From Mesorhizobium ciceri WSM4083 (GTDB lineage: Bacteria; Pseudomonadota; Alphaproteobacteria; Rhizobiales; Rhizobiaceae), in the NCBI RefSeq assembly GCF_000519305.1, contig NZ_JAFG01000004.1, positions 496,001 through 560,000 on the forward strand: a stretch of DNA of 64,000 bases, in the 5' to 3' direction. Within the stretch, counting starts at the first letter, position 1, and each line of letters starts with the position of its first letter. Below are positions 17,364 through 26,603 of this stretch, piece by piece. The translations under genes were made by a program, and so were the position numbers. Under the pieces are notes generated by a model that did not search any database, was not told where the DNA came from, and saw only the letters and a list, made by a program, of their open reading frames with translations.

Positions 17364-18310
17364 GCCCTGGTGCGCGTCTCCTGTCCCTTGGGCGAAATTT
17401 CGGCTTCGCCGTCGTGCTGCTGGTCGTCCTGCTTGCGGTCAATCTCGTCCTCAGCCCGGGACGGTTCCAGCCAGGTTCCTGGGGGGCGCTGGTCGGATTG
17501 GCGGCGCCCTTGATCGGCGCGGCCATCGCCTCGACGCCAGTGATCCTCGCCGGGCGTGGCGGAATCGACATCTCGGTCGGGCCATTGATGGGCTTCGTCA
17601 ACGCTTTGACGATCCAGGTCCTCTTCCTCGGCGCCGGCATCTCATCGCCCTTGGTGCTCGTTCCGGCGGCGTTGCTCGTCGGCGCTCTGGTGGGTGCTGC
17701 GAACGGCTTCCTGGCGACAATCGTGCGCATCCAGCCGATCGTCGCCACACTCGGGACCTATCTGATCCTGACCGGCGTGACGCTGACAATCCTGCCGGCG
17801 CCGATCGGTCCCGCACCGGCCTGGCTCAAGGCGCTGTCCGGCCCGCTGTCGATGCTGCCGCTGGCACTGATGTTCATCGCCTGGTGGCTGGTGCGGCGTA
17901 CGCCTTACTACGACCAGTTGATGGCGGTGGGCAGCGACGACCGTGCCGCCTACACCGCCGGCGTCGATGTCACGCGCGTGCGCTTCATCGCCTATATCAT
18001 GACCGGCATCCTTGGCGGCTGCGCCGGATTGATGCTGACCGCGCTGATCGGCTCCGCCGATCCGAACATCGGGCCAACCTACACGCTGATCGCCATCGCC
18101 GCGGTAGCGCTCGGCGGCGTCAGCCTTGCAGGCGGCCGTGGTGGCGTGGCGGGTGCCGCCATCGGCGCCATCGACATCTTTCTTCTGCAAAGCGTGCTGA
18201 CGACATTCAACGTCTCGACCTTCGTGCTGCAGATCGCCTACGGCGCGATCCTGGTGCTGGCCGTGATGCTGACAGCGCTGCAGGAACGTCTTGCCATGGG
18301 GAGACGCTGA
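17360..18310 (+). CDS. Sugar ABC transporter permease (RbsC/CUT2 family)
   Basis: This inner-membrane subunit of a CUT2 importer has 316 residues and eight to ten hydrophobic segments. Family marks are '[17 protein letters not shown]' near residue 60 and the late '[24 protein letters not shown]' motif. Its ATG overlaps the preceding stop (ATGA). A second, different permease follows one base after its stop, so the pore is probably a heterodimer. Confidence 0.92.
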   Translation: MSPGARLLSLGRNFGFAVVLLVVLLAVNLVLSPGRFQPGSWGALVGLAAPLIGAAIASTPVILAGRGGIDISVGPLMGFVNALTIQVLFLGAGISSPLVLVPAALLVGALVGAANGFLATIVRIQPIVATLGTYLILTGVTLTILPAPIGPAPAWLKALSGPLSMLPLALMFIAWWLVRRTPYYDQLMAVGSDDRAAYTAGVDVTRVRFIAYIMTGILGGCAGLMLTALIGSADPNIGPTYTLIAIAAVALGGVSLAGGRGGVAGAAIGAIDIFLLQSVLTTFNVSTFVLQIAYGAILVLAVMLTALQERLAMGRR

Positions 18311-18311
18311 C

Positions 18312-19283
18312 ATGGTTTTGCGCCAAAACCTCTTCGCCACAACCAAAGCGCGCGTCGTCGGCGCCTTCTGTGTCGCCGCCCTTCTGCACCTTGCCGGCAC
18401 AATTCTCATTCCCGGCTACTCGGCGCCGTTTGCGATACGCGCCATGCTGGTGCTCGCCTCGCTGCTCGCCGTCGCCTCGATCGGGCAGACGCTGGTCGTC
18501 ATCATGGGCGGCATCGACCTGTCGATCCCTTTCGTCATCGGCTTTGCCAATGTCGTGGCGGCGCAGCTCTATGGCGATGGCTGGAATTTTGTCCTGGTCT
18601 GCGGCCTCGTCGGCGTACTGGCGATCATCATCGGCGGGCTGAACGGACTGATCTCGCGCAGCCTCGACATCCAGCCGCTCATCGTCACGCTCGGCATCGG
18701 CATGGTCGTGCAAGGGCTGGTGCTGTTGTGGACGGCGGGTTTTCCGTCAGGCTCCGCACCGCAAGCGGTTTCCAGCTTCGTGTCGATCGGCGGATCGGCC
18801 GGCCCGCTGCCGGTGCCGTGGCTGGTGCCAAGCCTGGTCGTGCTGGCCGCACTCGTCGTCCTGGTGCTTGAGCGAACACCTTATGGCCGCCGGCTCTACG
18901 CGCTGGGCAGCAATCCGGGCGCGGCGCCGCTGGCGCTGATTGACCCGGTTCGCATGTGGGTCATCACCTATGCGACAAGCGCTTTCTTTGCCGCCGTGGC
19001 AGGAGTGCTGCTGCTCGGCTTCACCGGTTCGGCCTATGGGGATGTCGGCCAGCCCTATCTGTTCCAGACCATCGCGGCGGTCGTCGTAGGAGGCGCAGCA
19101 CTTGTCGGCGGCCGGGGCAGCTATCTCGGCACGATCGCCGGCGTGCTAGTGCTGACCGAGATCAACACGCTGCTGATCGGCCTCGGCTTCCAGCCCGCAG
19201 CGGTGCAGGCCGCGCTCGGCTTCGTCATCGTGCTGCTGGTTTCGCTCTATGGCCGTGAGCGGCACGTCTCGACAACCATCTGA
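18312..19283 (+). CDS. Sugar ABC transporter permease (RbsC/CUT2 family), second subunit
   Basis: This 323-residue paralogue of the upstream permease shares the 'MGGIDLSIPFVIGFANVV' and 'AAVVVGGAALVGGRGSYLGTIAGVL' family motifs. The ATG at 18312 has GGGAG upstream and is preferred to the in-frame start at 18291 that lies inside the previous gene. It ends the operon that began near 11725 and converges on the amidohydrolase with nine bases between stops. Confidence 0.92.
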   Translation: MVLRQNLFATTKARVVGAFCVAALLHLAGTILIPGYSAPFAIRAMLVLASLLAVASIGQTLVVIMGGIDLSIPFVIGFANVVAAQLYGDGWNFVLVCGLVGVLAIIIGGLNGLISRSLDIQPLIVTLGIGMVVQGLVLLWTAGFPSGSAPQAVSSFVSIGGSAGPLPVPWLVPSLVVLAALVVLVLERTPYGRRLYALGSNPGAAPLALIDPVRMWVITYATSAFFAAVAGVLLLGFTGSAYGDVGQPYLFQTIAAVVVGGAALVGGRGSYLGTIAGVLVLTEINTLLIGLGFQPAAVQAALGFVIVLLVSLYGRERHVSTTI

Positions 19284-19292
19284 AAGGACCAG

Positions 19293-20132
19293 TCAGTCGA
19301 GCCGCCACAGCTTGCGGGCATTGCCGGACAACAGCCTGTCGCGCTCGGCAATGCTGCAGCCGGAGAGCAATGCATGGGTCGCCGCCACCCAGGTCGACAG
19401 GCCGCCGCCTAGCGTGCAGACCGGCCAGTCGCTGCCCCAGACGACGCGGTCCCAGCCGAATGAACTGATGGTGTGCTCGACGTACGGCCGCAACGTCTCG
19501 ACCGTCCAGCTGCCGGCATCGGCATAGGCGACGACACCGGAAATCTTGGCCATGACATTCGGGCGCCGGGCGATGTCGCTCATATGCTCGCGCCATGGAT
19601 GTTCGCTCTTGCCCTTGATGTCGGGGACGCCGCAATGATCGAGGACGAACGTCACATCCGGTGCCAGGTCGGCCAGCGCGATCGCCTTGGGGATCTGGTG
19701 CGGCAGCACGACGAGATCGAAGGTCAGGCGGGTGCCGCCAAGCCGCTTGATGCTGCCGCGAAACACCGCACCTTCCGAGAGCTCGTCGGGCACGACATGG
19801 AGGACGCGGCGAAAGCCCTTTACGAACGGGTTTGCCCGCTGCCGTTCGAGATAGGCCGCGAAGTCCCCTTCCTCAGGACGGCAGGACGCGATCACCCCGG
19901 CCAGCATGCTGCCGGGCTGCCGTGACAGTCCTTCCACACGAGCGGTCTCGGCCTCGATGTCGGCCGGATCGACATCGACCTCCATATGCAGCACACGCCC
20001 GACGCCGACACGCTGCGCCTCCGTCGCGTAGTCTTCATAAGAGAAATCGCGGTTGAGCGCCGGCACGCCGGCGAGCCAGGGATAGCGCAGGGCCGAGCGA
20101 TCGATGAGGTGAAGATGGGTATCGATGATCAT
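19293..20132 (-). CDS. Amidohydrolase family protein (COG3618, sugar-lactonase-like)
   Basis: This 279-residue TIM-barrel metal-dependent hydrolase shows 'DTHLHLID' (first-strand HxH), 'FVLDHCGVPD' and 'VVWGSDWPV'. Members of this group include L-fucono-1,5-lactonase and 2-pyrone-4,6-dicarboxylate lactonase. It lies downstream of the IclR gene on the same strand, and the divergent operon carries a sugar importer, an enolase-superfamily dehydratase and a RhaM mutarotase. A sugar 1,5-lactone produced in that pathway is therefore the most plausible substrate. Confidence 0.85.
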   Translation of the reverse strand: MIIDTHLHLIDRSALRYPWLAGVPALNRDFSYEDYATEAQRVGVGRVLHMEVDVDPADIEAETARVEGLSRQPGSMLAGVIASCRPEEGDFAAYLERQRANPFVKGFRRVLHVVPDELSEGAVFRGSIKRLGGTRLTFDLVVLPHQIPKAIALADLAPDVTFVLDHCGVPDIKGKSEHPWREHMSDIARRPNVMAKISGVVAYADAGSWTVETLRPYVEHTISSFGWDRVVWGSDWPVCTLGGGLSTWVAATHALLSGCSIAERDRLLSGNARKLWRLD

Positions 20133-20173
20133 GATGAGGCTCCTCCCTCTGGCCTTTCAATCATCTCACGGGG

Positions 20174-20198
20174 GAATTCTTCATTCAAATAAGAATTC
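20174..20198 (-). promoter_or_regulatory. Inverted repeat upstream of the amidohydrolase (candidate IclR operator)
   Basis: GAATTCTT (20174-20181) and AAGAATTC (20191-20198) form a perfect 8-bp inverted repeat with a 9-bp spacer. It is 42 bases upstream of the amidohydrolase start and touches the end of the IclR gene. Read on the minus strand it contains TATGAATT, resembling the TATGAATGT repeats upstream of the divergent transporter operon, so the same regulator may bind both. Confidence 0.5.
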
Positions 20199-20982
20199 AT
20201 ACCGATGAGCCGACTGCTGATCCAGCAAGGTGCGACAGCTTTTCACACGTTGCCAGCAACAGTTCGATCGTCCTGGTGATGTCGGGTGCGGAAGGCGCGT
20301 TGACCACCGTGATGTAGGGAATCGACAGCGCGGCGATCGCCTTGCCGTCGGAACTGCGGACCGGGGCCGACAGGTTGAAGACGCCGGCTGTCTGCATCGA
20401 GGCCATCATCTCGTAGCCACGGTCGCGGATCTGGTCGAGACGGGTGAAGAACTCGGTCGATTGCGCCGTCTTGTCGGTGCTGCGGACGTGTTCGGAAATC
20501 ATCATCTGGCGCTCTTCCGGTGAGCGGAAGGCGAGCAGCACATGTCCCGAACCGGTGTCGAACAGGCTGATATGGGAGCCGACCCGGATCGAGATGCCCC
20601 AGTAGTTCGGCGCTTCCTGCTGGCCGATGACGACGGCAGAACCGCGATCGAAAACAACCAGTTGGTTGGCCTGCTGCGATGTCTCGGCAAGCTCACGCAT
20701 CAGCGGCGTCGCATAGGAGACCAGCCGCCGTACCGGCGCGTGCAACTGTGCCAGGCCGAACAGCTTGAGCGTTAGCGAGTAGCGGTCGCCATCGAGGCGC
20801 GTGACGTAGCCGCGCCGCACCAACCGGTCGAGCATGCGATAGAATTCGTTGGGACTGCGGTCGAGTTTCTTGGCGATTTCGGCCTGGGTCAGGCCGCCGT
20901 CGACGCCCGCCAGCAGTTCGAGGATATCGAGCCCCTTGTCGAGCGCCGGCGCGCGATAGCGCTCGTCTTCGCTGTCGTCCAT
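20197..20982 (-). CDS. IclR family transcriptional regulator
   Basis: This 261-residue protein has an N-terminal winged helix ('ALDKGLDILELLAG', 'LTQAEIAKKLDRSPNEFYRML') and a C-terminal IclR effector domain. The ATG at 20982 follows GGAG and is preferred to the GTG at 21006. It is divergent from the CUT1 importer operon across 168 bp and co-directional with the amidohydrolase, so it probably controls both. Regulators of this family typically respond to small organic acids or sugar acids. Confidence 0.92.
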   Translation of the reverse strand: MDDSEDERYRAPALDKGLDILELLAGVDGGLTQAEIAKKLDRSPNEFYRMLDRLVRRGYVTRLDGDRYSLTLKLFGLAQLHAPVRRLVSYATPLMRELAETSQQANQLVVFDRGSAVVIGQQEAPNYWGISIRVGSHISLFDTGSGHVLLAFRSPEERQMMISEHVRSTDKTAQSTEFFTRLDQIRDRGYEMMASMQTAGVFNLSAPVRSSDGKAIAALSIPYITVVNAPSAPDITRTIELLLATCEKLSHLAGSAVGSSV

Positions 20983-21050
20983 GGGCTCATCTCCAGTGAA
21001 TTTCACCCTTCATATACGCAGGAACGTGCGCGGCGGAAACAAATTTCGCC

Positions 21051-21088
21051 TTGACGTGTCTATGAATGTTTTGTTTGTATATGAATGT
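21051..21088 (+). promoter_or_regulatory. Promoter and 9-bp direct repeats upstream of the CUT1 operon
   Basis: TTGACG at 21051-21056 is a good -35 element, with TTGTAT (21075-21080) as a weaker -10 at 18-bp spacing. TATGAATGT occurs twice, at 21061-21069 and 21080-21088, 19 bp apart, about two helical turns. The first copy lies in the promoter spacer and the second overlaps the end of the -10. This is a natural site for the divergent IclR regulator to act. Confidence 0.5.
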
Positions 21089-21150
21089 AGCACTTCTTGT
21101 CATCAGACGAGTTGCGGTCGCCGCGGAGGCGGCACCAAGGGAGGATACCA

Positions 21151-22470
21151 ATGAACAGACTGCTTTCCGGCGTGTGCGCCGGTGCATTGTTGCTCGCGTC
21201 AGGTGCGGGCGCTGCCCTTGCCGGCGACCTGCCCGGCAAGTTCGAAGGCGTGACCGTCGACGTGAAGCTGATCGGCGGCCAGCAGTATGAAAAGCTCTAC
21301 GAGCGCATTCCCGAATGGGAGAAGGCGACCGGCGCCAAGGTCAACATCCTGACCAAGAAAAACGGCTTCGACATCGACAAGGAGCTCAAGTCCGATATCG
21401 CCTCCGGCAGCACCAACTGGTGCGTCGGCTGGAACCATTCGTCGTTCGCGCCGCAATATACGGGCCTCTACACCGACCTCAGCAAATTGCTGCCCAAGGA
21501 AGAGATCGACGCCTTCGTGCCGTCGACCATCAAGTCGGCGACCATCGACGGCAAGCTGGAGATGCTGCCGCGCGCGCAGTTCGACGTTTCGGCGCTCTAC
21601 TACCAGAAGAGCCTGTACGAGAACGCCGACAACAAGGCCAAGTTCAAGGCGAAATACGGCTATGACCTGGTGCCGCCGGATACCTGGAAGGAAGTCACCG
21701 ACCAGGCCGAGTTCTTCGCCAACCCGCCCAATTTCTACGGCACGCAATTCGCCGGCAAGGAAGAGGCGATCAACGGCCGCTTCTACGAGATGGTTGTCGC
21801 CGAGGGCGGCGAATATCTCGACAAGGACGGCAAGCCGGTCTTCAACTCCGAGGCCGGTATCCGGGCGCTCGACTGGTTCGTCAACCTCTACAAGGCCAAG
21901 GCCGTGCCGGCCGGCACCACCAACTACCTCTGGGACGATCTCGGCCAGGGCTTTGCGTCCGGCACCGTCGCCATCAACCTCGACTGGCCGGGCTGGGCCG
22001 GCTTCTTCAACGATCCGAAGTCATCCAAGGTTGCCGGCAATGTCGGCGTCAAGGTCGCGCCGAAGGGTTCTTCGGGCAAGCGCACCGGCTGGTCCGGCTT
22101 CCATGGCTTCTCGGTGACCGAGAATTGCCCGAACAAGGAGGCTGCGGCTTCCCTGGTTTGGTGGCTGACCAACGAGGACAGCCAGAAGCTCGAGGCCGCC
22201 GCCGGCCCGCTGCCAACCCGCACCGCGGTCTGGGACTGGGACCTGAAGCAAGCCGAAAACGATCCTTACAAGAAGGAGGTTCTTACCGCCTTCCAGGAAG
22301 AAGCCAAGCACGCCTTTGCCGTGCCGCAGACGCCTGAATGGATCGAGATCTCGAACGCTGTCTATCCCGAATTGCAGGCGGCGATCCTCGGCGACAAGAC
22401 CTCGAAGCAGGCACTGGATGAAGCCGCCGCCAAGGCGACGCAAATCCTCCAGGACGCAGGCAAGCTCTAG
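21151..22470 (+). CDS. Extracellular solute-binding protein family 1 (CUT1 sugar importer)
   Basis: This 439-residue periplasmic binding protein begins at ATG 21151 behind AGGGAGGA. The signal peptide ends near residue 24 ('GAALA'). Family 1 features include 'EWEKATGAKVNIL' and the C-lobe 'HGFSVTENCPNKEAAASLVWWLT'. It supplies the MalF/MalG-type permeases and UgpC-type ATPase that follow. Neighbouring enzymes point to a deoxy-sugar, sugar acid or glycoside as ligand. Confidence 0.92.
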   Translation: MNRLLSGVCAGALLLASGAGAALAGDLPGKFEGVTVDVKLIGGQQYEKLYERIPEWEKATGAKVNILTKKNGFDIDKELKSDIASGSTNWCVGWNHSSFAPQYTGLYTDLSKLLPKEEIDAFVPSTIKSATIDGKLEMLPRAQFDVSALYYQKSLYENADNKAKFKAKYGYDLVPPDTWKEVTDQAEFFANPPNFYGTQFAGKEEAINGRFYEMVVAEGGEYLDKDGKPVFNSEAGIRALDWFVNLYKAKAVPAGTTNYLWDDLGQGFASGTVAINLDWPGWAGFFNDPKSSKVAGNVGVKVAPKGSSGKRTGWSGFHGFSVTENCPNKEAAASLVWWLTNEDSQKLEAAAGPLPTRTAVWDWDLKQAENDPYKKEVLTAFQEEAKHAFAVPQTPEWIEISNAVYPELQAAILGDKTSKQALDEAAAKATQILQDAGKL

Positions 22471-22487
22471 CAACGGCTCCCAGGGCT

Positions 22488-22514
22488 GCCTCCCCCATCG
22501 GGAATGGGGGAGGC
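22488..22514 (+). promoter_or_regulatory. Perfect 11-bp stem-loop between binding-protein and permease genes
   Basis: GCCTCCCCCAT (22488-22498) and ATGGGGGAGGC (22504-22514) form a perfect 11-bp inverted repeat with a 5-base loop, 17 bases after the binding-protein stop and 94 bases before the permease start. No T-run follows. Such structures after binding-protein genes usually protect the upstream message so that the receptor is made in excess over the membrane subunits. The stem resembles the hairpins of the repeat at 36658-36800. Confidence 0.7.
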
Positions 22515-22608
22515 GATCGCGTTGCGCGGGATGCCAACGGTTTACGGTGATCCCTTCGTCCCCCGGCCCACGCACCGCCGTCCAAATGCAAACACTTCAA
22601 GGATTCTG

Positions 22609-23505
22609 ATGAAGGGCTTCAAGCCATCCGCGCCATTCCTGCTGCTGCTTCCGGCCATGATCGTGCTGGCGGCGGTTGTCGTCGTGCCGCTGCTATTGTC
22701 GCTCTATTCCAGTTTCACGCCGTTCCGCCTGACGCGGCCAGAAACTTTCTACGTCTTCATCGGCATCCGGAACTATCTTTCGATCCTGTCCAACACCGAT
22801 TTCTGGTGGGCGTTCGGCCGCACGGTACTGCTGCTGACCATAGCGCTCAATCTCGAAATGCTGCTTGGCCTCGGCCTCGCCATGCTGGTCGAGAAAGCGA
22901 CGCGCGGCCAGCGCATCCTGCGCACGCTGATGATGTTCCCGATGATGTTCTCGCCGATCCTGGTCGGCTTTCAGTTCAAGTTCATGTTCAACGACAATAT
23001 CGGCCTGGTGAACAATGCCTTGCAGTCGCTCGGCATCACGCAAGACGCCATACCGTGGCTGATCGAAGGCCATCTCGCCTTCATCGCCATTTCGATCGCC
23101 GAGATCTGGTCGTCGACGGCGATCTTCGCCATCCTGATCCTCGCCGGCCTGCTGGCCATGCCCAAGGAGCCGATCGAGGCGGCGCGGGTCGACGGCTGCA
23201 CGCCGTGGCAGACATTCCGCTATGTGACGTGGCCGTTCGTCATGCCGTTCGCCTACATCGCCATGACCATCCGTTCGCTCGACGTGGCACGCGCCTATGA
23301 CATCGTCAAGATCATGACCGATGGCGGGCCGGCGGGCCGCACCGAACTGCTTTGGACCCTGGTGGCCCGCACCGCGTACAGCGACGGGCGCATGGGCATG
23401 GCCAACGCCATGGCCTATTTCTCGATCCTGCTGTCGATCGCCTTCACCGTCTACTTCTTCAACAAACTCGCCGCGGCGCGCACGCAGATCGGTGCGGAGT
23501 GGTGA
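22609..23505 (+). CDS. Sugar ABC transporter permease (MalF/UgpA type)
   Basis: This 298-residue inner-membrane subunit has six hydrophobic segments and the EAA loop 'EAARVDGCTPWQTFRYVTWP' near residue 190. The start at ATG 22609 ('MKGFKPSAPFLLLLPAM') is preferred; an open frame reaching back to 22504 begins inside the stem-loop and has no family character. It pairs with the next permease to form the pore. Confidence 0.92.
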   Translation: MKGFKPSAPFLLLLPAMIVLAAVVVVPLLLSLYSSFTPFRLTRPETFYVFIGIRNYLSILSNTDFWWAFGRTVLLLTIALNLEMLLGLGLAMLVEKATRGQRILRTLMMFPMMFSPILVGFQFKFMFNDNIGLVNNALQSLGITQDAIPWLIEGHLAFIAISIAEIWSSTAIFAILILAGLLAMPKEPIEAARVDGCTPWQTFRYVTWPFVMPFAYIAMTIRSLDVARAYDIVKIMTDGGPAGRTELLWTLVARTAYSDGRMGMANAMAYFSILLSIAFTVYFFNKLAAARTQIGAEW

Positions 23506-23507
23506 AG

Positions 23508-24374
23508 ATGGACGAGAATTCTTCCGCCCGCCTGAAGCGCCGGCTGCTGGGCATCGTCTATCGCATCGGCCTGTTCCTGGCGATGCTGACGATCTGCCTG
23601 CCGGGCCTGTGGATCGTCATCTCGTCGCTGCGGCCGACCGTCGAAATCATGGCCAAGCCGCCGGTGTGGATCCCGCAGGAGATTTCGTTCGACGCCTATG
23701 TCGCCATGTTCTCAGGCATCGGCAAAGGCGGCATCCCTGTCATCGAATATTTCCGAAACTCGCTGATAATCTCGGTCACCTCGACGGTCATTGCCGTGGC
23801 CATCGGCATGGCCGGCGGCTACGCTTTCGCGCGCTACCGCTTCCGCGGCAAATCCGGCGTTTTCCTCGGCCTGATGCTGACGCGCACGGTACCGGGCATT
23901 GCGCTGTCGCTGCCGCTGTTCTTCCTCTATGTGCGGCTTGGCATCATCGACACGCATTTCGGGCTGATCCTTGCCTATGTCGCGCTCAACGTGCCGTTCA
24001 CCATCTGGCTGATCGACGGCTTCTTCCGCCAGGTGCCCAAGGACCTCGCGGAGGCCGCGCAGATCGATGGCTGCACACGCTGGCAGGCGTTCTGGCAGGT
24101 CGAGTTCCCGCTTGCCGGACCGGGCATTGCGTCGGCCGCCATCTTCGCCTTCCTGACCTGCTGGAACGAATTCGCGCTGGCTTCGCAGCTGACCCGCTCG
24201 GTGAGCGCCAAGACATTGCCGGTCGGCCTCCTCGACTACACGGCCGAGTTCACCATCGACTGGCGCGGCATGTGCGCGCTCGCCGTGGTGATGATCATTC
24301 CGGCGCTCACCCTCACCTACATCGTCCAGAAACACCTTGTCGGCGGCCTGACCTCCGGCGCGGTGAAAGGCTGA
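23508..24374 (+). CDS. Sugar ABC transporter permease (MalG/UgpE type)
   Basis: This 288-residue second permease of the CUT1 system has six membrane segments and the EAA loop 'EAAQIDGCTRWQAFWQVEFP'. The ATG at 23508 has GGAG eight bases upstream; the GTG at 23502 that overlaps the preceding stop is an alternative. It lies two bases after the MalF-like gene and four before the ATPase gene. Confidence 0.92.
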   Translation: MDENSSARLKRRLLGIVYRIGLFLAMLTICLPGLWIVISSLRPTVEIMAKPPVWIPQEISFDAYVAMFSGIGKGGIPVIEYFRNSLIISVTSTVIAVAIGMAGGYAFARYRFRGKSGVFLGLMLTRTVPGIALSLPLFFLYVRLGIIDTHFGLILAYVALNVPFTIWLIDGFFRQVPKDLAEAAQIDGCTRWQAFWQVEFPLAGPGIASAAIFAFLTCWNEFALASQLTRSVSAKTLPVGLLDYTAEFTIDWRGMCALAVVMIIPALTLTYIVQKHLVGGLTSGAVKG

Positions 24375-24378
24375 TCCC

Positions 24379-25476
24379 ATGGCAACCGTTTCCCTCAGAA
24401 AACTGACCAAGCGCTACGGCACTGTCGGGATCGTGCATGGCATCGATCTCGATATCGCCGACCGCGAATTCATCGCGCTGGTCGGCCCGTCCGGCTGCGG
24501 CAAGTCGACGACGCTGCGCATGATCGCCGGACTGGAAGAGATCAGCGCCGGCTCGATCGAGATTGGCGGGCGCATCGTCAACGACCTGCCGCCACGCTCG
24601 CGCAACATCTCGATGGTGTTCCAGTCCTACGCGCTCTATCCGCACATGACGGTGCGCGAGAATCTCGGCTTCTCGCTGAAGATCGCCGGTGCCGCCAAGG
24701 GAGACATGGACCGCCGTGTCGCCGAAGCCTCGGCCATCCTCGGCCTCGACACGCTGCTCGACCGCCGTCCGTCGCAACTGTCCGGCGGTCAGCGCCAGCG
24801 CGTCGCCATGGGCCGCGCCATCGTGCGCGATCCAGACGTCTTCCTGTTCGACGAGCCGCTTTCCAACCTCGATGCCAAATTGCGCACGCAGATGCGCACC
24901 GAGATCAAGAAGCTGCATGCCAAGGTGCAGTCGACGGTGATCTACGTCACCCACGACCAGGTCGAGGCGATGACGCTGGCCGACCGCATCGTCATCATGC
25001 GCGACGGCCATATCGAACAGGTCGGCACGCCCGACGAGGTTTTCCGGCGGCCGGCGACGCGCTTCGTTGCCGGCTTCATCGGCTCGCCGCCGATGAATTT
25101 GCACGAGGCGACGATCGACGGTGGCCAGATGGTTTTCGCCAGCGGTGAAAAGCTGCCGCTGCCCGGCCAGTTCAAATCCAATGTTGCCACCGGCGACAAA
25201 GTCGTGTTCGGGCTGAGGCCGGACGACATCTATCCGACCGGCCATGGCATCAGTTCCGGGGGTGCTGCCGACGTACACCAGATCGAACTGCCGATCACGG
25301 TGACCGAACCGCTCGGCAACGAGACGCTGGTGTTCGTCGAATTCAACGGTACGGACTGGGTGTCGCGCATGCTGAACCCGAGGCCGCTGCGCCCGGGCGA
25401 GCGGGTCGCCATGAGCCTCGACATGTCGCAGGCGCATCTGTTTGCCACTGAGACCGGGAAGACATTGCGGAGCTGA
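24379..25476 (+). CDS. ABC transporter ATP-binding protein (UgpC/MalK/MsmK type)
   Basis: This 365-residue ATPase energises the CUT1 importer. Walker A is GPSGCGKST, the signature is LSGGQRQRVAMGRA, Walker B is 'VFLFDEPLSNLD' and the H-loop is 'VTHDQVEAM'. A C-terminal TOBE/OB domain of about 120 residues is present, as in MalK. It is followed after five bases by the enolase-superfamily gene, which ties transport to catabolism. Confidence 0.93.
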   Translation: MATVSLRKLTKRYGTVGIVHGIDLDIADREFIALVGPSGCGKSTTLRMIAGLEEISAGSIEIGGRIVNDLPPRSRNISMVFQSYALYPHMTVRENLGFSLKIAGAAKGDMDRRVAEASAILGLDTLLDRRPSQLSGGQRQRVAMGRAIVRDPDVFLFDEPLSNLDAKLRTQMRTEIKKLHAKVQSTVIYVTHDQVEAMTLADRIVIMRDGHIEQVGTPDEVFRRPATRFVAGFIGSPPMNLHEATIDGGQMVFASGEKLPLPGQFKSNVATGDKVVFGLRPDDIYPTGHGISSGGAADVHQIELPITVTEPLGNETLVFVEFNGTDWVSRMLNPRPLRPGERVAMSLDMSQAHLFATETGKTLRS

Positions 25477-25481
25477 TCGGC

Positions 25482-26594
25482 ATGACCAGAATCGAGAAAG
25501 TCGAGCTGCGGATGGTGGACCTTGTGCCCAAGGTCAAGCGCACCGACGCCATCCAGAGCTTCGTCAGCCAGGAAACGCCTATCGTCACCATCACCGATTC
25601 CGACGGTGCGGTCGGCACCGGCTACAGCTATACGATCGGCACCGGCGGTTCGTCGGTGATGCGGCTTTTGTCCGACCATCTGGTGCCGCGCCTGATCGGC
25701 CGCGATCCTGACATGATCGAGGCGATCTGGCACGATCTCGAATTCGCCACGCATGCCACGACCATCGGCGCTATCACCGCCATCGCCATCGCGGCCATCG
25801 ATACAGCACTGTGGGACCTACGGGCAAAGAAGCAGAACCTGCCGTTGTGGAAACTGGCTGGCGGCGCCAAGGACCGTTGCCCGCTTTACACGACCGAAGG
25901 CGGCTGGCTGCACATCGAGACGGCAGCACTTGTCGATGACGCACTGGCCGCCAAGGCCAAGGGCTTTCGCGGCTCGAAGGTGAAGATCGGCAGGCCACAC
26001 GGCTCGGAAGATCTTGCCCGCTTGTCGGCGGTGCGCAAGGCGGTCGGCGACGGCTATGAGATCATGACCGACGCCAATCAGGGATTCTCGGTCGACGAGG
26101 CGATCCGGCGCGCGGCAAGGCTGCGCGAGCTCGATCTCGCCTGGATCGAGGAGCCGCTGCCGGCCGACGACATCGACGGGCATATCAGGTTGTCGAACTC
26201 GACGCCGACGCCGATCGCGATCGGCGAGTCGCTCTACTCCATTCGCCATTTCCGCGAATACATGCAGAAAGGCGCCTGCTCGATCGTGCAGGTCGATGTC
26301 GGCCGCATCGGCGGCATCACGCCCTGGCTCAAGATCGCGCACGCGGCGGAGGCCTTCGACATTCCGGTCTGCCCGCATTTCCTGATGGAACTGCATGTCA
26401 GCCTGACCTGCGCTGTTCAGAACGGCCGATATGTCGAGTACATTCCGCAACTCGACCAGTTGACCGGCAAGCGCCTCCGCATCGAAGATGGCCAGGCGCT
26501 GGCGCCCGACGAACCCGGCATCGGCATCGATTGGGACTGGGACGCGGTCAAGGCCATGAGCATCGCCGAATTCACCACGGCGATCACGAAATAG
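25482..26594 (+). CDS. Enolase superfamily dehydratase/racemase (mandelate racemase subgroup)
   Basis: This 370-residue enzyme carries the full catalytic set: K166 and K168 in 'SKVKIG', metal ligands D197 ('MTDANQG'), E223 ('WIEEPLP') and E249 ('IGESLYS'), and H299 ('CPHF'). This identifies the mandelate racemase/muconate lactonizing family, and most bacterial members in sugar operons are acid-sugar dehydratases. The neighbours (importer, RhaM mutarotase, lactonase-like amidohydrolase) fit dehydration of a deoxy-aldonate to a 2-keto-3-deoxy acid. The exact sugar cannot be named. Confidence 0.9.
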   Translation: MTRIEKVELRMVDLVPKVKRTDAIQSFVSQETPIVTITDSDGAVGTGYSYTIGTGGSSVMRLLSDHLVPRLIGRDPDMIEAIWHDLEFATHATTIGAITAIAIAAIDTALWDLRAKKQNLPLWKLAGGAKDRCPLYTTEGGWLHIETAALVDDALAAKAKGFRGSKVKIGRPHGSEDLARLSAVRKAVGDGYEIMTDANQGFSVDEAIRRAARLRELDLAWIEEPLPADDIDGHIRLSNSTPTPIAIGESLYSIRHFREYMQKGACSIVQVDVGRIGGITPWLKIAHAAEAFDIPVCPHFLMELHVSLTCAVQNGRYVEYIPQLDQLTGKRLRIEDGQALAPDEPGIGIDWDWDAVKAMSIAEFTTAITK

Positions 26595-26603
26595 GAGAAT
26601 GAT

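Noticed and set aside
17353..18642. A 429-codon frame overlapping the two CUT2 permeases in another frame
   Set aside because: It is out of frame with both permeases, which have clear family motifs. Its Arg-rich translation has no domain.
22504..22608. N-terminal extension of the MalF-like permease
   Set aside because: It begins inside the stem-loop and encodes an Arg/Pro-rich stretch unlike permeases. ATG 22609 begins a typical transmembrane N-terminus.
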